From: Microbacterium sp. HD4P20
GTDB lineage: Bacteria; Actinomycetota; Actinomycetes; Actinomycetales; Microbacteriaceae
Length of the DNA stretch: 64,000 bases
Reading direction: 5' to 3'
NCBI RefSeq assembly: GCF_019449275.2
Contig: NZ_JAHZQZ020000010.1
Location: forward strand, 1 to 64,000
In this document: positions 42,361 to 51,481 of the stretch, piece by piece
Layout: each line of letters begins with the position of its first letter
How positions within the stretch are numbered: position 1 is the first letter of the stretch
Made by a program: the position numbers and the translations under genes
The notes under the pieces: model-generated
What the model saw: only the letters and a program-made list of their open reading frames with translations
Told to the model about the DNA's origin: nothing
The model's database searches: none

Positions 42361-43008
42361 TCAGTAGAGCTCTCGATAGCCGAGTCGAACGTTCTGATCG
42401 ATCAGCTCGCCCACCTGCTCGTCCAGGCCGGACGTGCTCGCCCAGATCTGGCCGGCGTGAGGAACCTCTGCGGCCAGATCCTGCATTTCGGGGTCCCAGA
42501 GACCGGCCCGCAGGAGTGCGCGTCCGCAGTGGAGGTACACCTGCTCGGTGCGCACCACGATCGCGAGGTCGGGGATCGAATGGTCCTGCTCGAGCATCGA
42601 CAGCAGGCCCGGGTCATCGGTGATGAACGCGCTGCCGTTGATGCGCAGCGTCTCGCTCATGCCCGGGACGAAGCACAGGAGTCCGACGTGGCCGTTGGAC
42701 ACGATGTTCTGCATCGAGTCAGCGAGCTTGTTGCCGAGTCGGTCGGGGATCGCGATCGTGCGGCTGTCGAGGGGCCGCACGAACCCCGGGTAGTCGCCGC
42801 GCGGCGAGCAGTCGCAGGCACCGGACGCGTCCGACGTCGAGAGGCAGCAGAACGGGGAGTGCGCGAGGAATCTGAGGCAGTTCTCGTCGAGGTGGTCGGT
42901 GATCTTCGCGTAGGCAGCGGGGGTCGCCTCGCCCAGCGCCGAGCGGATCTGCGCAAGGTCGAGAGCACGCATATCGTCCACGGCGAGCAGCGACGTGCGA
43001 TCTGTCAT
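42361..43008 (-). CDS. Pyridoxamine 5'-phosphate oxidase-fold protein (MSMEG_1061-like)
   Basis: A 215-residue split-barrel flavoprotein: FLAHSPFCCLSTSDASGACD at the core (key part FCCLSTSDASG), SPRGDYPGFVRPLD, LLCFVPGMSETLRINGSAF and a C-terminal Arg/Trp segment RAGLWDPEMQ. This is the FMN- or F420-binding PPOX family MSMEG_1061 subgroup. Activity is unknown. Directly followed by the VanB-type reductase with no gap, so the two may form a small redox system. AAGGA precedes ATG 43008 by nine bases or so. Confidence 0.82.
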   Translation of the reverse strand: MTDRTSLLAVDDMRALDLAQIRSALGEATPAAYAKITDHLDENCLRFLAHSPFCCLSTSDASGACDCSPRGDYPGFVRPLDSRTIAIPDRLGNKLADSMQNIVSNGHVGLLCFVPGMSETLRINGSAFITDDPGLLSMLEQDHSIPDLAIVVRTEQVYLHCGRALLRAGLWDPEMQDLAAEVPHAGQIWASTSGLDEQVGELIDQNVRLGYRELY

Positions 43009-43193
43009 GCGTCCGGTCCTTCCCTCTCGTGAGCCCGCACTGCCATTCCACCGCATTCGCGCGACGGCGGCGGCGTGCATCGGCCACAGCTGCGCGGGCC
43101 TCGTATGGGTGATGGATCCATACTGATTCCGTTCGCCGCACCCTCACCGGCGGGTGCCGTCTGACCGCGGGGGGCGGGGCCGGGCGCGCAGCC

Positions 43194-45101
43194 TCAGCGC
43201 CGCGTCTGCAGGCGTTCGCGCAGCTCGTCCAGTCGCACCGCGATGCTCAGCCGGAACATCCGCTCATCTTCGCGCCACGAGGGGCCTAGGACGTGGTCGA
43301 GGCGGTCCAGGCGCTGCAGGATCGTGTTGGTGTGGAAGTTGAGCGCGCGTGCCGTCCGGGTCGGGCTGGCGTTGTTGCGCACGAACGCGCGCAGAGTCCC
43401 GAGCAGATCGGCATTGCGCTCGGCGTCATACTGCCGGACCGCGCCGATCGTCTCACGAAGGAAGGCACTGAGCGCGTGGGCGTCACTGTCGAGAATCGCC
43501 GAGTAGGGCAGGAAGTCCTCGACCCGGGCCGTGAGGTCGTCGATCTCCAGCGCCGTCAGCAGGCGCGCCGTGCGCATCGCCGCCTCGAAAGCCGCCGGCA
43601 GGCCACTGGGGTTCGCCCTCGGCAAGACCGCCGACACGGGATGCCGGATCGAGCTCGACACGTGCACCCGGAGCCGCTCGACGTCGCCTTCGTCGGGTGC
43701 GCGGGCGAGCGCGGCGACCACGTAGCCGCGGTACTCTCCGACCAGCGCATCGTCATCGAGCCGGCGGCTCAGCGCCCGTGCCGCGGCTGTCTGCTGATCG
43801 CCAGGAACCGACAGCAGCAGCAGCGCCTCCAGCGCGGCGAGGTCGACCCCCAGCCGTCGGCCGCGTCGCACCACATCGGCGCGGCGCTCGGGCACATCGT
43901 CGAGCAGATCGGCGATGAGCTCGCTGCGGATGCGGTGGTCGGCGCTCGATGCCGCCTCCTGCTGAAGCTCCAGCAGCGCCCCGACCTGCGCGGCGCGCTC
44001 GACGGTGCGCAGATCCACCGCCCCGAGCTCGAAATCGCCCTCGCCGAGCAGGAGTGCCCCGAAGTGACGGCTGCCGGCGGTCAGCGCCGCCACCGCGCGG
44101 ACGCCCGGCCCGGGGAGAGGTACGCAATGGCCTGATCGGCGACTGTCGGCGGTGGCCTCGCGCACCGCGGCATCCGGCTCCAGCATCGCCGGCGGCAGCG
44201 GCAGGCCGGCCGCCGCGATCAGCTGCTCCTGCGCGTCGACGATGGCGACGGCGCGACCGAGCGCCGACGCCAGCGTCTCTGCCACCGGGGCGAACCCGCC
44301 GCCGGCGAGGACCGCGTGCACGAGCTCTTGGTGAACGGAGTTTGCCCGGTCGCGTTCCGACAGGTGGGCGGTCAGGCTTTCGAGGTTGCGCCGGCTCTCC
44401 TCTTCGGATCGCTGCAGCTCGCGCAGCGTCTGCGTCGTCTGAAGAATCACCGACGCGTGGTCGGCGACGGCCGAGAGCAGCGCGACCTCGTCGGGACTGA
44501 AGCTCTTCACCTCGCGGTTCGCGACGAACAGCACCCCGAGCACATCGTCATGCGTGACCATGGGTACGCCCAGCAGCGACACCAGTCCCTCCGACGAGAC
44601 GGCATCGTCGATGTCGGAGTCGTGCCGCTCGCGCGCGTACTCCGAGTAGTCCGCCACCCACTGCGGGCTGCGCGTCTCGACGACGACGCTGGCAAGACCC
44701 CGCCCGGGCGGCACCCGGAGCGCCTGGAACGCTCCGCTCACTGAACCGCTGGTCTCTCGCACCCGCAGTTCACGGGTATCGGTGTCGAACTCGGACAGGT
44801 ACGCGACATCGACCCCCATCATCTCGTGAGCACGCTGCACCAGCCGAGCCAGCACAGCGTCGCTCTCGCGCAGCTCGGCCAGCTCCCGCGCGCTCGAGAA
44901 GAGGGCGGACAGTTCGTGCTCGCGTCGGCGAAGGCGAGACAGCTCCCGCTGCGAACGGTGCACGCGTTCGGCGAGCTCCCCGGCAGCGCGCTCTCCTGCT
45001 CCGAGCAGCTGAAGGGCATCGCTCACCGCGGTCGGCCCGACAAGATCCCCCGAGAAGGCGGCGTCCAGCAGCGCGGCGATCGCTTCGGCCTCGGGCTTCA
45101 T
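43194..45101 (-). CDS. GAF-domain PucR/CdaR-type transcriptional regulator
   Basis: A 635-residue regulator. Coiled N-terminal part (about 1-75), GAF sensor (about 80-225; VDVAYLSEFDTDTRELRV, VPPGRGLASVVVETRSPQW in part, LLSAVADHASVIL), a middle ligand region, a GGDEF-like/CdaR region and the C-terminal PucR helix-turn-helix (LLGTLRAFVRNNASPTRTA, NTILQRLDRLDHVLG). It sits 25 bp behind an alpha/beta hydrolase gene in one operon, divergent from the HMG-CoA operon, and could regulate either. GGAGGA precedes ATG 45101 by seven bases. Confidence 0.87.
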   Translation of the reverse strand: MKPEAEAIAALLDAAFSGDLVGPTAVSDALQLLGAGERAAGELAERVHRSQRELSRLRRREHELSALFSSARELAELRESDAVLARLVQRAHEMMGVDVAYLSEFDTDTRELRVRETSGSVSGAFQALRVPPGRGLASVVVETRSPQWVADYSEYARERHDSDIDDAVSSEGLVSLLGVPMVTHDDVLGVLFVANREVKSFSPDEVALLSAVADHASVILQTTQTLRELQRSEEESRRNLESLTAHLSERDRANSVHQELVHAVLAGGGFAPVAETLASALGRAVAIVDAQEQLIAAAGLPLPPAMLEPDAAVREATADSRRSGHCVPLPGPGVRAVAALTAGSRHFGALLLGEGDFELGAVDLRTVERAAQVGALLELQQEAASSADHRIRSELIADLLDDVPERRADVVRRGRRLGVDLAALEALLLLSVPGDQQTAAARALSRRLDDDALVGEYRGYVVAALARAPDEGDVERLRVHVSSSIRHPVSAVLPRANPSGLPAAFEAAMRTARLLTALEIDDLTARVEDFLPYSAILDSDAHALSAFLRETIGAVRQYDAERNADLLGTLRAFVRNNASPTRTARALNFHTNTILQRLDRLDHVLGPSWREDERMFRLSIAVRLDELRERLQTRR

Positions 45102-45126
45102 CTCGGCTTCCTCCCGATGGGCGACG

Positions 45127-45981
45127 TCACCACTCGGGTGGCGAGTCGGCGCGGCGCGCGGTTCGCAGCAGGGCGGCCGCCAGCTCCGGCCACAGCTCAT
45201 GCGGGACCAAGTGCCCCATGTCGGCGTGAATCTGCAGCTCGGCGCCCGCGATGGCATCGGCGATGTCCACGGCAGCGCTCCAGTGCAGCACCTCGTCTTC
45301 GCGGCCGTGGAACACCACCGTCGGCACCGTCACCTTGTGCAGCGCTTCACCGCGTTCGGGAGCGCGCAGGAGCGCGGCCCATTGCCGGGCGAACCCCTCG
45401 GGCGCATACCCGCGGTCATACGCGATGCCCGCCTGCTCGCGATGCCACGCCGCCTGCGGGTCGTAGCGCCGCAGCGGCGTGGCGAGCACCGCGGCCTCGG
45501 CGAAGGCGACGGCCTGTTCGCGGCTCACCCGCACCGGCGCGCTCAGCAGCTCGGGACGCTCGCCGTGCAGGATGTAGCGGGGGTCGCGTCCGGGGATCGT
45601 CGATAGCAGGCCGAGGCTGCGCACCCGCTCGGGGTTCTGGATCGCTGCCATCTGCGCCATCATGCCACCCATGGAGTGACCGGCGACGTGGGCCGATTCC
45701 ACCCCGAGGTCGTCGAGGATGCGCAGGATGTCGTCGGCCATGTCGGAGAGCTGGTATCCGCCGTCGAGGTCGTCCTCGCTCCCGAACCGCTGCGAGAGAC
45801 CGGTGTCGCGATTGTCGAACCGCACGACCCGGAGCCCTCCGTCGGTCAGAAGTGAGATGAACGCCTCGTCCCAGCTGAGCAGCTGCGCACCGCCACCCGA
45901 CACGAGGACCAGCACCGGGCGGTCCTCGGAGCCGAACACCTCGTAGTACAGCCGCACGTCGGCAGAGTCGGTAAAGGGCAT
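45127..45981 (-). CDS. Alpha/beta-fold hydrolase
   Basis: A 284-residue alpha/beta hydrolase: oxyanion region VLVSGGGAQLLSWDEAF, nucleophile elbow AGHSMGGMMAQMAA (Ser), acid region FHGREDEVLHW (Asp) and catalytic His in HADMGHLVPHELW. Esterase, lactonase or C-C hydrolase activity is possible. AGGAGG lies nine bases before ATG 45981; the next-upstream ATG overlaps that site. Cotranscribed with the GAF-PucR gene and divergent from the HMG-CoA reductase operon, so it might open a lactone such as mevalonolactone; that is inference. Confidence 0.85.
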   Translation of the reverse strand: MPFTDSADVRLYYEVFGSEDRPVLVLVSGGGAQLLSWDEAFISLLTDGGLRVVRFDNRDTGLSQRFGSEDDLDGGYQLSDMADDILRILDDLGVESAHVAGHSMGGMMAQMAAIQNPERVRSLGLLSTIPGRDPRYILHGERPELLSAPVRVSREQAVAFAEAAVLATPLRRYDPQAAWHREQAGIAYDRGYAPEGFARQWAALLRAPERGEALHKVTVPTVVFHGREDEVLHWSAAVDIADAIAGAELQIHADMGHLVPHELWPELAAALLRTARRADSPPEW

Positions 45982-46158
45982 CGGCAGCATCCTCCTCGGG
46001 GTTCTGCGAGTCTAGGGCGGGCTCTCGACCAGGCTGATGTATCAAACGCACATGTTGCAAGGAAGAAGGTGGGTGAGGCATCCATCGAAGGCGGTCGGTT
46101 TCGCTCGTAGTGTCGTCATCGACGCGGGACGATCCCCGCTTGCGACGGAAGGCGGCCG

Positions 46159-47439
46159 ATGGCCACGAACAGCCGAATCCCGGGTCTGCGCGACCACACC
46201 CCGCAGGAGCGCCTTGCGATGGTGGCCGAGAGCGCCGACGTCGACCCGACCGCGCTCCAGGCTCTCCTGCCCGGCGACGGGTTATCGCTCGCGCACGCCG
46301 ATCACATGATCGAGAACGTCGTGGGCCTGATCGGCATCCCGATCGGCATCGCCACGAACTTCACGGTCGACGGGATCGACCGACTGATCCCGATGGCCAC
46401 GGAAGAGCCCAGCGTGGTCGCGGCAGCATCGAACGCGGCGCGGATCGCCCGCAGCCACGGCGGATTCTCCACCTCGTACACGGGCGACGTCATGGTGGCA
46501 CAGATTCAAGTGCTCGATGCCGTCGACCCGCACGGCACGAGGTTCGCGCTGCTCGAGGCCCGAGACGAGCTCATCGCCCTCGCCAACGAGCAGGATCCGA
46601 CGCTCGTCTCACTGGGCGGCGGCGCCTTCGACGTCTCGGTCCGCGTTCTGCCCACTCGCGCCGGCGTTCAGGTGATCCTCCACCTGCACGTCGATGTGCG
46701 CGACGCGATGGGGGCCAATGCGGTGAACACCATGGCCGAGGCGATCGCGCCGCGCGTGGCCGAGCTCGCGCATTCGCGCACGCTGCTGCGGATCCTGACG
46801 AACAAGGCCGACCTGCGCATCACCAGGGCACGAGCGGTCTTCGACGGCGAGCTGCTCGGCGGCGCCCAGGTCGTCGACGACATCGTCGCCGCGGCCGCCT
46901 TCGCCGAGGCGGACCCCTACCGCGCCGCCACCCACAACAAGGGCATCATGAACGGCATCACCGCGGTCGTGCTCGCCACCGGCAACGACACCAGAGCGGT
47001 CGAGTCGGGCTGCCATTCGCACGCCGCGCGCGACGGCCGGTACGCCGCGCTGTCGCAGTTCGAGAAGGATGCCGAGGGCAACCTCGTCGGAACGCTCGAG
47101 GTGCCGCTCGCCGTCGGCCTCGTCGGCGGCGCCACTCGCGCGCACCCCACCGCCCAGGCTGCCGTGACCCTGCTCGGGGTGCGCACCGCCCAGGAGCTGG
47201 CCGGCGTCATCGCCTCGGTCGGACTGGCACAGAACCTCGCCGCGTGCCGGGCGCTCGCCGCGGAGGGGATCCAGCGCGGGCACATGACCCTGCACGCACG
47301 CACCGTCGCCGCCAGCGCGGGCGCGTCGGTGGACGAGGTCGGCGCCGTCGCGGCCCGCATCGTCGCCGAGCGCCGCATCCGCGTGGAGTACGCGCGCGAA
47401 GTGCTCGCCGAGCTGCGCAACGAGAAGCACACGCCATGA
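46159..47439 (+). CDS. mvaA: Class II (degradative-type) HMG-CoA reductase
   Basis: A 426-residue class II HMG-CoA reductase resembling the Pseudomonas mevalonii enzyme: catalytic Glu in MIENVVGLIGIPIGIA, cofactor region DAMGANAVNTMAEA, catalytic Lys in THNKGIMNGI, catalytic Asp in GNDTRAVE and the flap His in GHMTLHARTVA. Class II enzymes run mevalonate to HMG-CoA with NAD in mevalonate degraders and the reverse for isoprenoids in others. Cotranscription with HMG-CoA lyase and absence of mevalonate kinase genes favour degradation. GGAAGG precedes the ATG. Confidence 0.93.
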   Translation: MATNSRIPGLRDHTPQERLAMVAESADVDPTALQALLPGDGLSLAHADHMIENVVGLIGIPIGIATNFTVDGIDRLIPMATEEPSVVAAASNAARIARSHGGFSTSYTGDVMVAQIQVLDAVDPHGTRFALLEARDELIALANEQDPTLVSLGGGAFDVSVRVLPTRAGVQVILHLHVDVRDAMGANAVNTMAEAIAPRVAELAHSRTLLRILTNKADLRITRARAVFDGELLGGAQVVDDIVAAAAFAEADPYRAATHNKGIMNGITAVVLATGNDTRAVESGCHSHAARDGRYAALSQFEKDAEGNLVGTLEVPLAVGLVGGATRAHPTAQAAVTLLGVRTAQELAGVIASVGLAQNLAACRALAAEGIQRGHMTLHARTVAASAGASVDEVGAVAARIVAERRIRVEYAREVLAELRNEKHTP

Positions 47440-48413
47440 CGCCCCGCATGCCGTCGCCCCGCACCCAGTCCGAGCCCGGACTGCCCTCGCGCGTGACCGT
47501 GTTCGAGGTGGGGCCGCGCGATGGACTGCAGGCCGAGTCCGACATCGTGCCGACCGCCGTGAAGGCGGAGCTGTGCGAGCGGCTCTACGCCGCGGGCACC
47601 CGCGACCTCGAGGTGACCAGCTTCGTGCCGCCGACCTGGATCCCTCAGCTGGCCGATGCCGCCGAGCTCGTCGCCGAGCTCGACGTCCCGCCTGGAGCCA
47701 GAGCCGTCGCCCTGGTCCCCAATATGCAGGGACTGCAGCGGGCCATCGATGCGGGCGTCCGAGAGGTCTCGGTGGTCGTCAGCGCCTCGGAGTCGTTCGC
47801 GAAAGCCAACCTCAACACCACCATGGCCGGCGCGCTCGACCGCGCGGTCGAGGTGATCCTCGCCGCGACAGCGGCCGGCATCCCGGTGCGCGGCTATGTC
47901 TCGATGGCCTTCGGCGACCCCTGGGAGGGGGCGGTGGACCCCGCCGTCGTGACATCGGCCGCCGCGCAGCTGCACGCCGCGGGTGCACGCACGATCGCCC
48001 TCGGCGACACGATCGGGGTCGGCACGCCGGGGCTGACCGTCCGATTGGTGTCCGAGACGCTGTCCGCGGGCGTGCCGGTGACTGCGCTCGCGCTGCACCT
48101 CCACGACACCTACGGGCAGTCGCTCGCCAACGTGCACGCCGCCCTCCGCCTGGGCGTCGCCGAGTTCGATGCCGCGATCGGCGGACTCGGCCGGTGCCCG
48201 TACGCCGCGGGAGCCACCGGTAACCTCGCCACGGAGGATCTCGTGTGGATGCTGCACGGTCTCGGCATCGAGACCGGTCTCGACCTCACGGCTCTCGCGG
48301 CGACCACCCGATGGCTCTCCCGGATCCGCGGGGTGCCCGCACCCTCGAACGTGGCGCGCGCGCTCGCCGCAGCCGATATGTCCCGGCGCGCACAGGAGGC
48401 AGAATCCGCATGA
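47436..48413 (+). CDS. mvaB: Hydroxymethylglutaryl-CoA lyase
   Basis: A 325-residue DRE-TIM metallolyase: metal/catalytic site FEVGPRDGLQAE, metal His pair in LHLHDTYGQSLAN, and the Cys-containing lid GGLGRCPYAAGATGN (catalytic Cys) followed by LATEDLVWML. Cleaves HMG-CoA to acetyl-CoA and acetoacetate. Overlaps mvaA by ATGA and the CoA-transferase by ATGA, hence tight coupling. It carries a short extra N-terminus (about 18 residues) before the barrel. Confidence 0.93.
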   Translation: MTPRMPSPRTQSEPGLPSRVTVFEVGPRDGLQAESDIVPTAVKAELCERLYAAGTRDLEVTSFVPPTWIPQLADAAELVAELDVPPGARAVALVPNMQGLQRAIDAGVREVSVVVSASESFAKANLNTTMAGALDRAVEVILAATAAGIPVRGYVSMAFGDPWEGAVDPAVVTSAAAQLHAAGARTIALGDTIGVGTPGLTVRLVSETLSAGVPVTALALHLHDTYGQSLANVHAALRLGVAEFDAAIGGLGRCPYAAGATGNLATEDLVWMLHGLGIETGLDLTALAATTRWLSRIRGVPAPSNVARALAAADMSRRAQEAESA

Positions 48414-49639
48414 CAGACATCACGCTTCCCGCCGCGGGAGCTCTTCGCGGCGTCACCGTGCTCGACCTCTCCCGCGTGCTCGCCGGCCCCTACGCGGCGC
48501 AGATGCTCGCAGACCTGGGCGCCACGGTCATCAAGATCGAGAACCCCCGCGACCCCGATGTCTCACGCGGCTTCCCGCCGTACCTCACCGACGGCGAGGA
48601 GGAGTTCAGTGCCTACTACGCCCAGTACAACCGCGGAAAGCTCGGCCTCGGCCTCGACCTTGCGACGGAAGACGGCAAGGAGGTCCTGAAGGACCTCGTC
48701 CGCGCGGCGGACGTCCTCGTCGAGAACTTCCGTCCCGGCACCATGGCGAAGCTGGGCCTCGGTTTCGACGTGCTGCACGAGGTCAACCCTCGTCTGGTGT
48801 ACACCGCCATCTCGGGCTACGGCCAGACCGGATCCCGGTCCCGGCGTCCCGCGTTCGACAACACCGCGCAGGCCGCGGGCGGGATGTGGTCGATGAACGG
48901 GTACCCCGACCAGCCGCCCGTTCGCGTGGGCGTCACGATCGGAGACCTCTCGGCGACGCTGTTCGCCGTCGTGGGCACGCTCGCCGCGCTGCGGCACGCC
49001 GAAACCACCGGCGAGGGCCAGCTGGTCGACGTCGCGCAGGTCGACAGCATCCTGGCGCTGACCGAGACCGCCGTCGTGGACTACACCGTCACCGGCACGG
49101 TCGCCTCTCCTGCCGGCAACGAGCACGCGTGGGTGCGGCCGTACGAGCTGTTCGACTGCGCGGACGGGCAGGTGTTCTTCGGCGCCTACACCGACAAGCT
49201 CTGGAACGCGAGCTGTGATCTGTTCGGCACTCCGCAGCACAAGGCCGACCCCGAGATCGACACGATGCGCAAGCGGTTCCAGCCCGAGATCTACCGCCGT
49301 CGTGTGCACCCCATCGTCGCCGGCTGGCTCGCCGGCCGCACCAAGGCCGAGCTCGAGGCGCTGGCAGGAGATGTCGTGCCGCTGACTGCGGTGAAGAACA
49401 TCGGCGAGGTCGTCGACGATCCGGGCACGGCGGAACGGGAGATGATCGTCACCGCCGACTATGGCGCCCTGGGTGAGCTGCGCATGTTCGGACAGCCCAT
49501 CAAGCTCTCGGCGACGCCCGCCGTTGCCGCTCGCACGGCCAATCGCTTCGCGGAGCACGCCGACCAGGTGCTCACCGAGCTCGCCGGCTATGACGCCGAC
49601 CGGATCGCGCGACTGCGAGAATCGGGAGCCCTGCCGTGA
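48410..49639 (+). CDS. CaiB/BaiF family III CoA-transferase
   Basis: A 409-residue family III CoA-transferase: GVTVLDLSRVLAGPYAAQML at the N-terminus (key part RVLAGPYA), TVIKIENP, NRGKLGLGLDL, VENFRPGTMAKLGLG, and the catalytic Asp in VTIGDLSATLFAV. Moves CoA between carboxylic acids through a glutamyl/aspartyl-CoA intermediate. In this operon it could charge hydroxymethylglutarate or a related branched acid with CoA. Overlaps both neighbours by four bases. Confidence 0.9.
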   Translation: MTDITLPAAGALRGVTVLDLSRVLAGPYAAQMLADLGATVIKIENPRDPDVSRGFPPYLTDGEEEFSAYYAQYNRGKLGLGLDLATEDGKEVLKDLVRAADVLVENFRPGTMAKLGLGFDVLHEVNPRLVYTAISGYGQTGSRSRRPAFDNTAQAAGGMWSMNGYPDQPPVRVGVTIGDLSATLFAVVGTLAALRHAETTGEGQLVDVAQVDSILALTETAVVDYTVTGTVASPAGNEHAWVRPYELFDCADGQVFFGAYTDKLWNASCDLFGTPQHKADPEIDTMRKRFQPEIYRRRVHPIVAGWLAGRTKAELEALAGDVVPLTAVKNIGEVVDDPGTAEREMIVTADYGALGELRMFGQPIKLSATPAVAARTANRFAEHADQVLTELAGYDADRIARLRESGALP

Positions 49640-50454
49640 GCGTCGTGCGTACCGAGCCCGTCGCGCCGGCGGCCGTCGAGGCCTACCGCGGCACGTTCGC
49701 GGCTTCGGAACCTGTTCGCGCGGCGGGAGCCGAGCTGCCGCCTGCGTGGGAGGGGCTGCTGTTTCCGTTCTCGGCGCCGCTGGCCGATCTGAGGCCCGAC
49801 GGCACACCGGCGCACGACGGTGTGATCCCGGCGATCGACCTTCCTCGCCGGATGTACGCGGGAGAGACCACGGAGTTTCTGAGACCCGTCCACGTGGGCG
49901 ATGACGTGGTGCAGACGACGTCGCTCGGCGATGTCGCCGAGAAGAACGGCTCGCGCGGACGTCTGGTGTTCGTCGACATCGAGCGGGACTTCGCCGTCGG
50001 GGGAGAGGTCGCGATCCGCAGCGTGTGGCACGACGTGTTCCTGGAGGCGGCAGATCCGGATGCCGCGGCCCGGCCGCCGCGGCCCGACCCGGCTGCGGCA
50101 GCCGGCGCCGAGTGGAGCGAGGAGGTCACGCTGGATGCTCGCCAGCTGTTCCGGTTCTCGGCACTCACGTTCAACACGCACCTCATCCACTACGACCGCG
50201 CGTGGGCGCGAGAGGTGGAGGGGCTGCCCGACCTGCTGGTCCACGGCCCGCTCACCCGCATCCTGCTCATGGACGCGGCACGGAGGAATGTGCCCGGGCG
50301 ACGTGCGAGACGACTCGACATCCGGGCGATCGCTCCGGTCCTCGTCGACCGCGGGCTGCGCATCTTCGGCCGCACGGCAGGGGACACCACGCGTGTGACC
50401 GGCGTGGACCCCGACGACGTCGTGGTGACGACGGCAGAGATCACGTGGGCGTGA
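49636..50454 (+). CDS. HTD2/MeaC-type hotdog (acyl-CoA) hydratase
   Basis: A 272-residue double-hotdog protein of the HTD2/mesaconyl- or 3-methylfumaryl-CoA hydratase type: LPRRMYAGETTEFLRPVHVG at the first domain (key part RRMYAGE), FRFSALTFNTHLIHYDRAWA and LLVHGPLTRIL in the second (catalytic His/Asp region). It would hydrate or dehydrate a methyl-branched enoyl-CoA, for example 3-methylglutaconyl-CoA to HMG-CoA in this setting (inference). GTG start overlaps the CoA-transferase stop (GTGA). Last gene of the operon. Confidence 0.82.
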   Translation: MSVVRTEPVAPAAVEAYRGTFAASEPVRAAGAELPPAWEGLLFPFSAPLADLRPDGTPAHDGVIPAIDLPRRMYAGETTEFLRPVHVGDDVVQTTSLGDVAEKNGSRGRLVFVDIERDFAVGGEVAIRSVWHDVFLEAADPDAAARPPRPDPAAAAGAEWSEEVTLDARQLFRFSALTFNTHLIHYDRAWAREVEGLPDLLVHGPLTRILLMDAARRNVPGRRARRLDIRAIAPVLVDRGLRIFGRTAGDTTRVTGVDPDDVVVTTAEITWA

Positions 50455-50462
50455 CGGCGAGT

Positions 50463-51368
50463 TCAGCGGGGACGGTGCGCGCGAAGAGCCTCGGTGAGCG
50501 CGGCGAGCACCGCCGCGATCGCGGCAGCGTCGCGCGACGACGAGCGCGTCGCCGCGAAGATCTCGCGCACGGGCGTTCCAGGCAGATCCAGCAGACGCAC
50601 GGTGGAGCGATCTCCCGTCCACACCAGGTCGGGCAGCATCGCGACGGCATGGCCGGCCGCGACGAGCCTCGCGTGAGCGATCAGATCGGTGGCCTCGTAG
50701 CGCACGTCCGGCTCGAAACCCGCGGCGCGACATTGCTGCACGGCCCATTGCCGAACCGCGGCGCCCTCTGGTTCGAGAACCCACGCCCGATCCCGAAGGT
50801 CTGCGAGGCTCCGCGCCCCGTCGCCGGGCGGCAGGGCGAGGCGTATCGGATCACCGCCCAGCACCACGCGGTCCATGCCGTCGTGCAGTTCGCGGCTGTG
50901 GCCGGGGTACTGCTCGGCCACGACGAGATCGAAGCCGCGCGCCCTCAGCTCGAACAGACCCTCCTCCGGTGCCATCTCCACCGCCTCGACGCGGAGCCCG
51001 GGCAGTCGTCGTGCCAGCAGTGTCAGGGCCGGGGGGAGCAACGCCTCGGCGGCGGTCGGCATGACGGCGATCTTCACCGGACCGGCCTCGCTCTGCAGCC
51101 CCGAGAGCTCGGCGCGGACCGCTTCGTCCAGCTCGAGGGCGCGCGCGGCGTGCGCGGCGAGCAGTCGGCCGTGCGCGGTGAGCCGCACCCGGCGTCCGTC
51201 CGGCTCGAGCAGCGCGACACCCGCTTCACGTTCGAGCAGCGCCAGTTGCTGCGACACCGTCGAGGGACTGTAGGCGAGAGCGGTCGCCACTTCGGCGATG
51301 GTGCCGCGCAGGAGCAGCTCATGCAGCAGGCGCAGTCGTCGCAGTTCGAACACGCAGATCACTTTCAT
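50463..51368 (-). CDS. LysR-family regulator divergent from putA
   Basis: A 301-residue LysR: FELRRLRLLHELLLRGTIAE and YSPSTVSQQLALLEREAGV (helix-turn-helix), RLTAHGRLLAAHAARAL, then an effector domain with VKIAVMPTAAEALLPPAL. Divergent from the putA-led operon, which it probably controls; proline, ornithine or a pathway intermediate would be the natural ligand. A TTCGCGAA palindrome lies at 51407-51414 in the shared promoter region. The start may be ATG 51368 or a GTG five codons in. Confidence 0.88.
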   Translation of the reverse strand: MKVICVFELRRLRLLHELLLRGTIAEVATALAYSPSTVSQQLALLEREAGVALLEPDGRRVRLTAHGRLLAAHAARALELDEAVRAELSGLQSEAGPVKIAVMPTAAEALLPPALTLLARRLPGLRVEAVEMAPEEGLFELRARGFDLVVAEQYPGHSRELHDGMDRVVLGGDPIRLALPPGDGARSLADLRDRAWVLEPEGAAVRQWAVQQCRAAGFEPDVRYEATDLIAHARLVAAGHAVAMLPDLVWTGDRSTVRLLDLPGTPVREIFAATRSSSRDAAAIAAVLAALTEALRAHRPR

Positions 51369-51481
51369 CGAGAATCCCGAACGGTATCCATCGTAAACGC
51401 TCGCTTTTCGCGAAGTGTCGCGCGACCTCACACTGAACCCAGCGCGTGCCGTCTTGCCGCGCTCTCATGTGAGGAAGCACG

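Noticed and set aside
45982..46158. Riboswitch in the region before mvaA
   Set aside because: I saw no conserved aptamer pattern; only a short near-palindrome and a ribosome site are visible.
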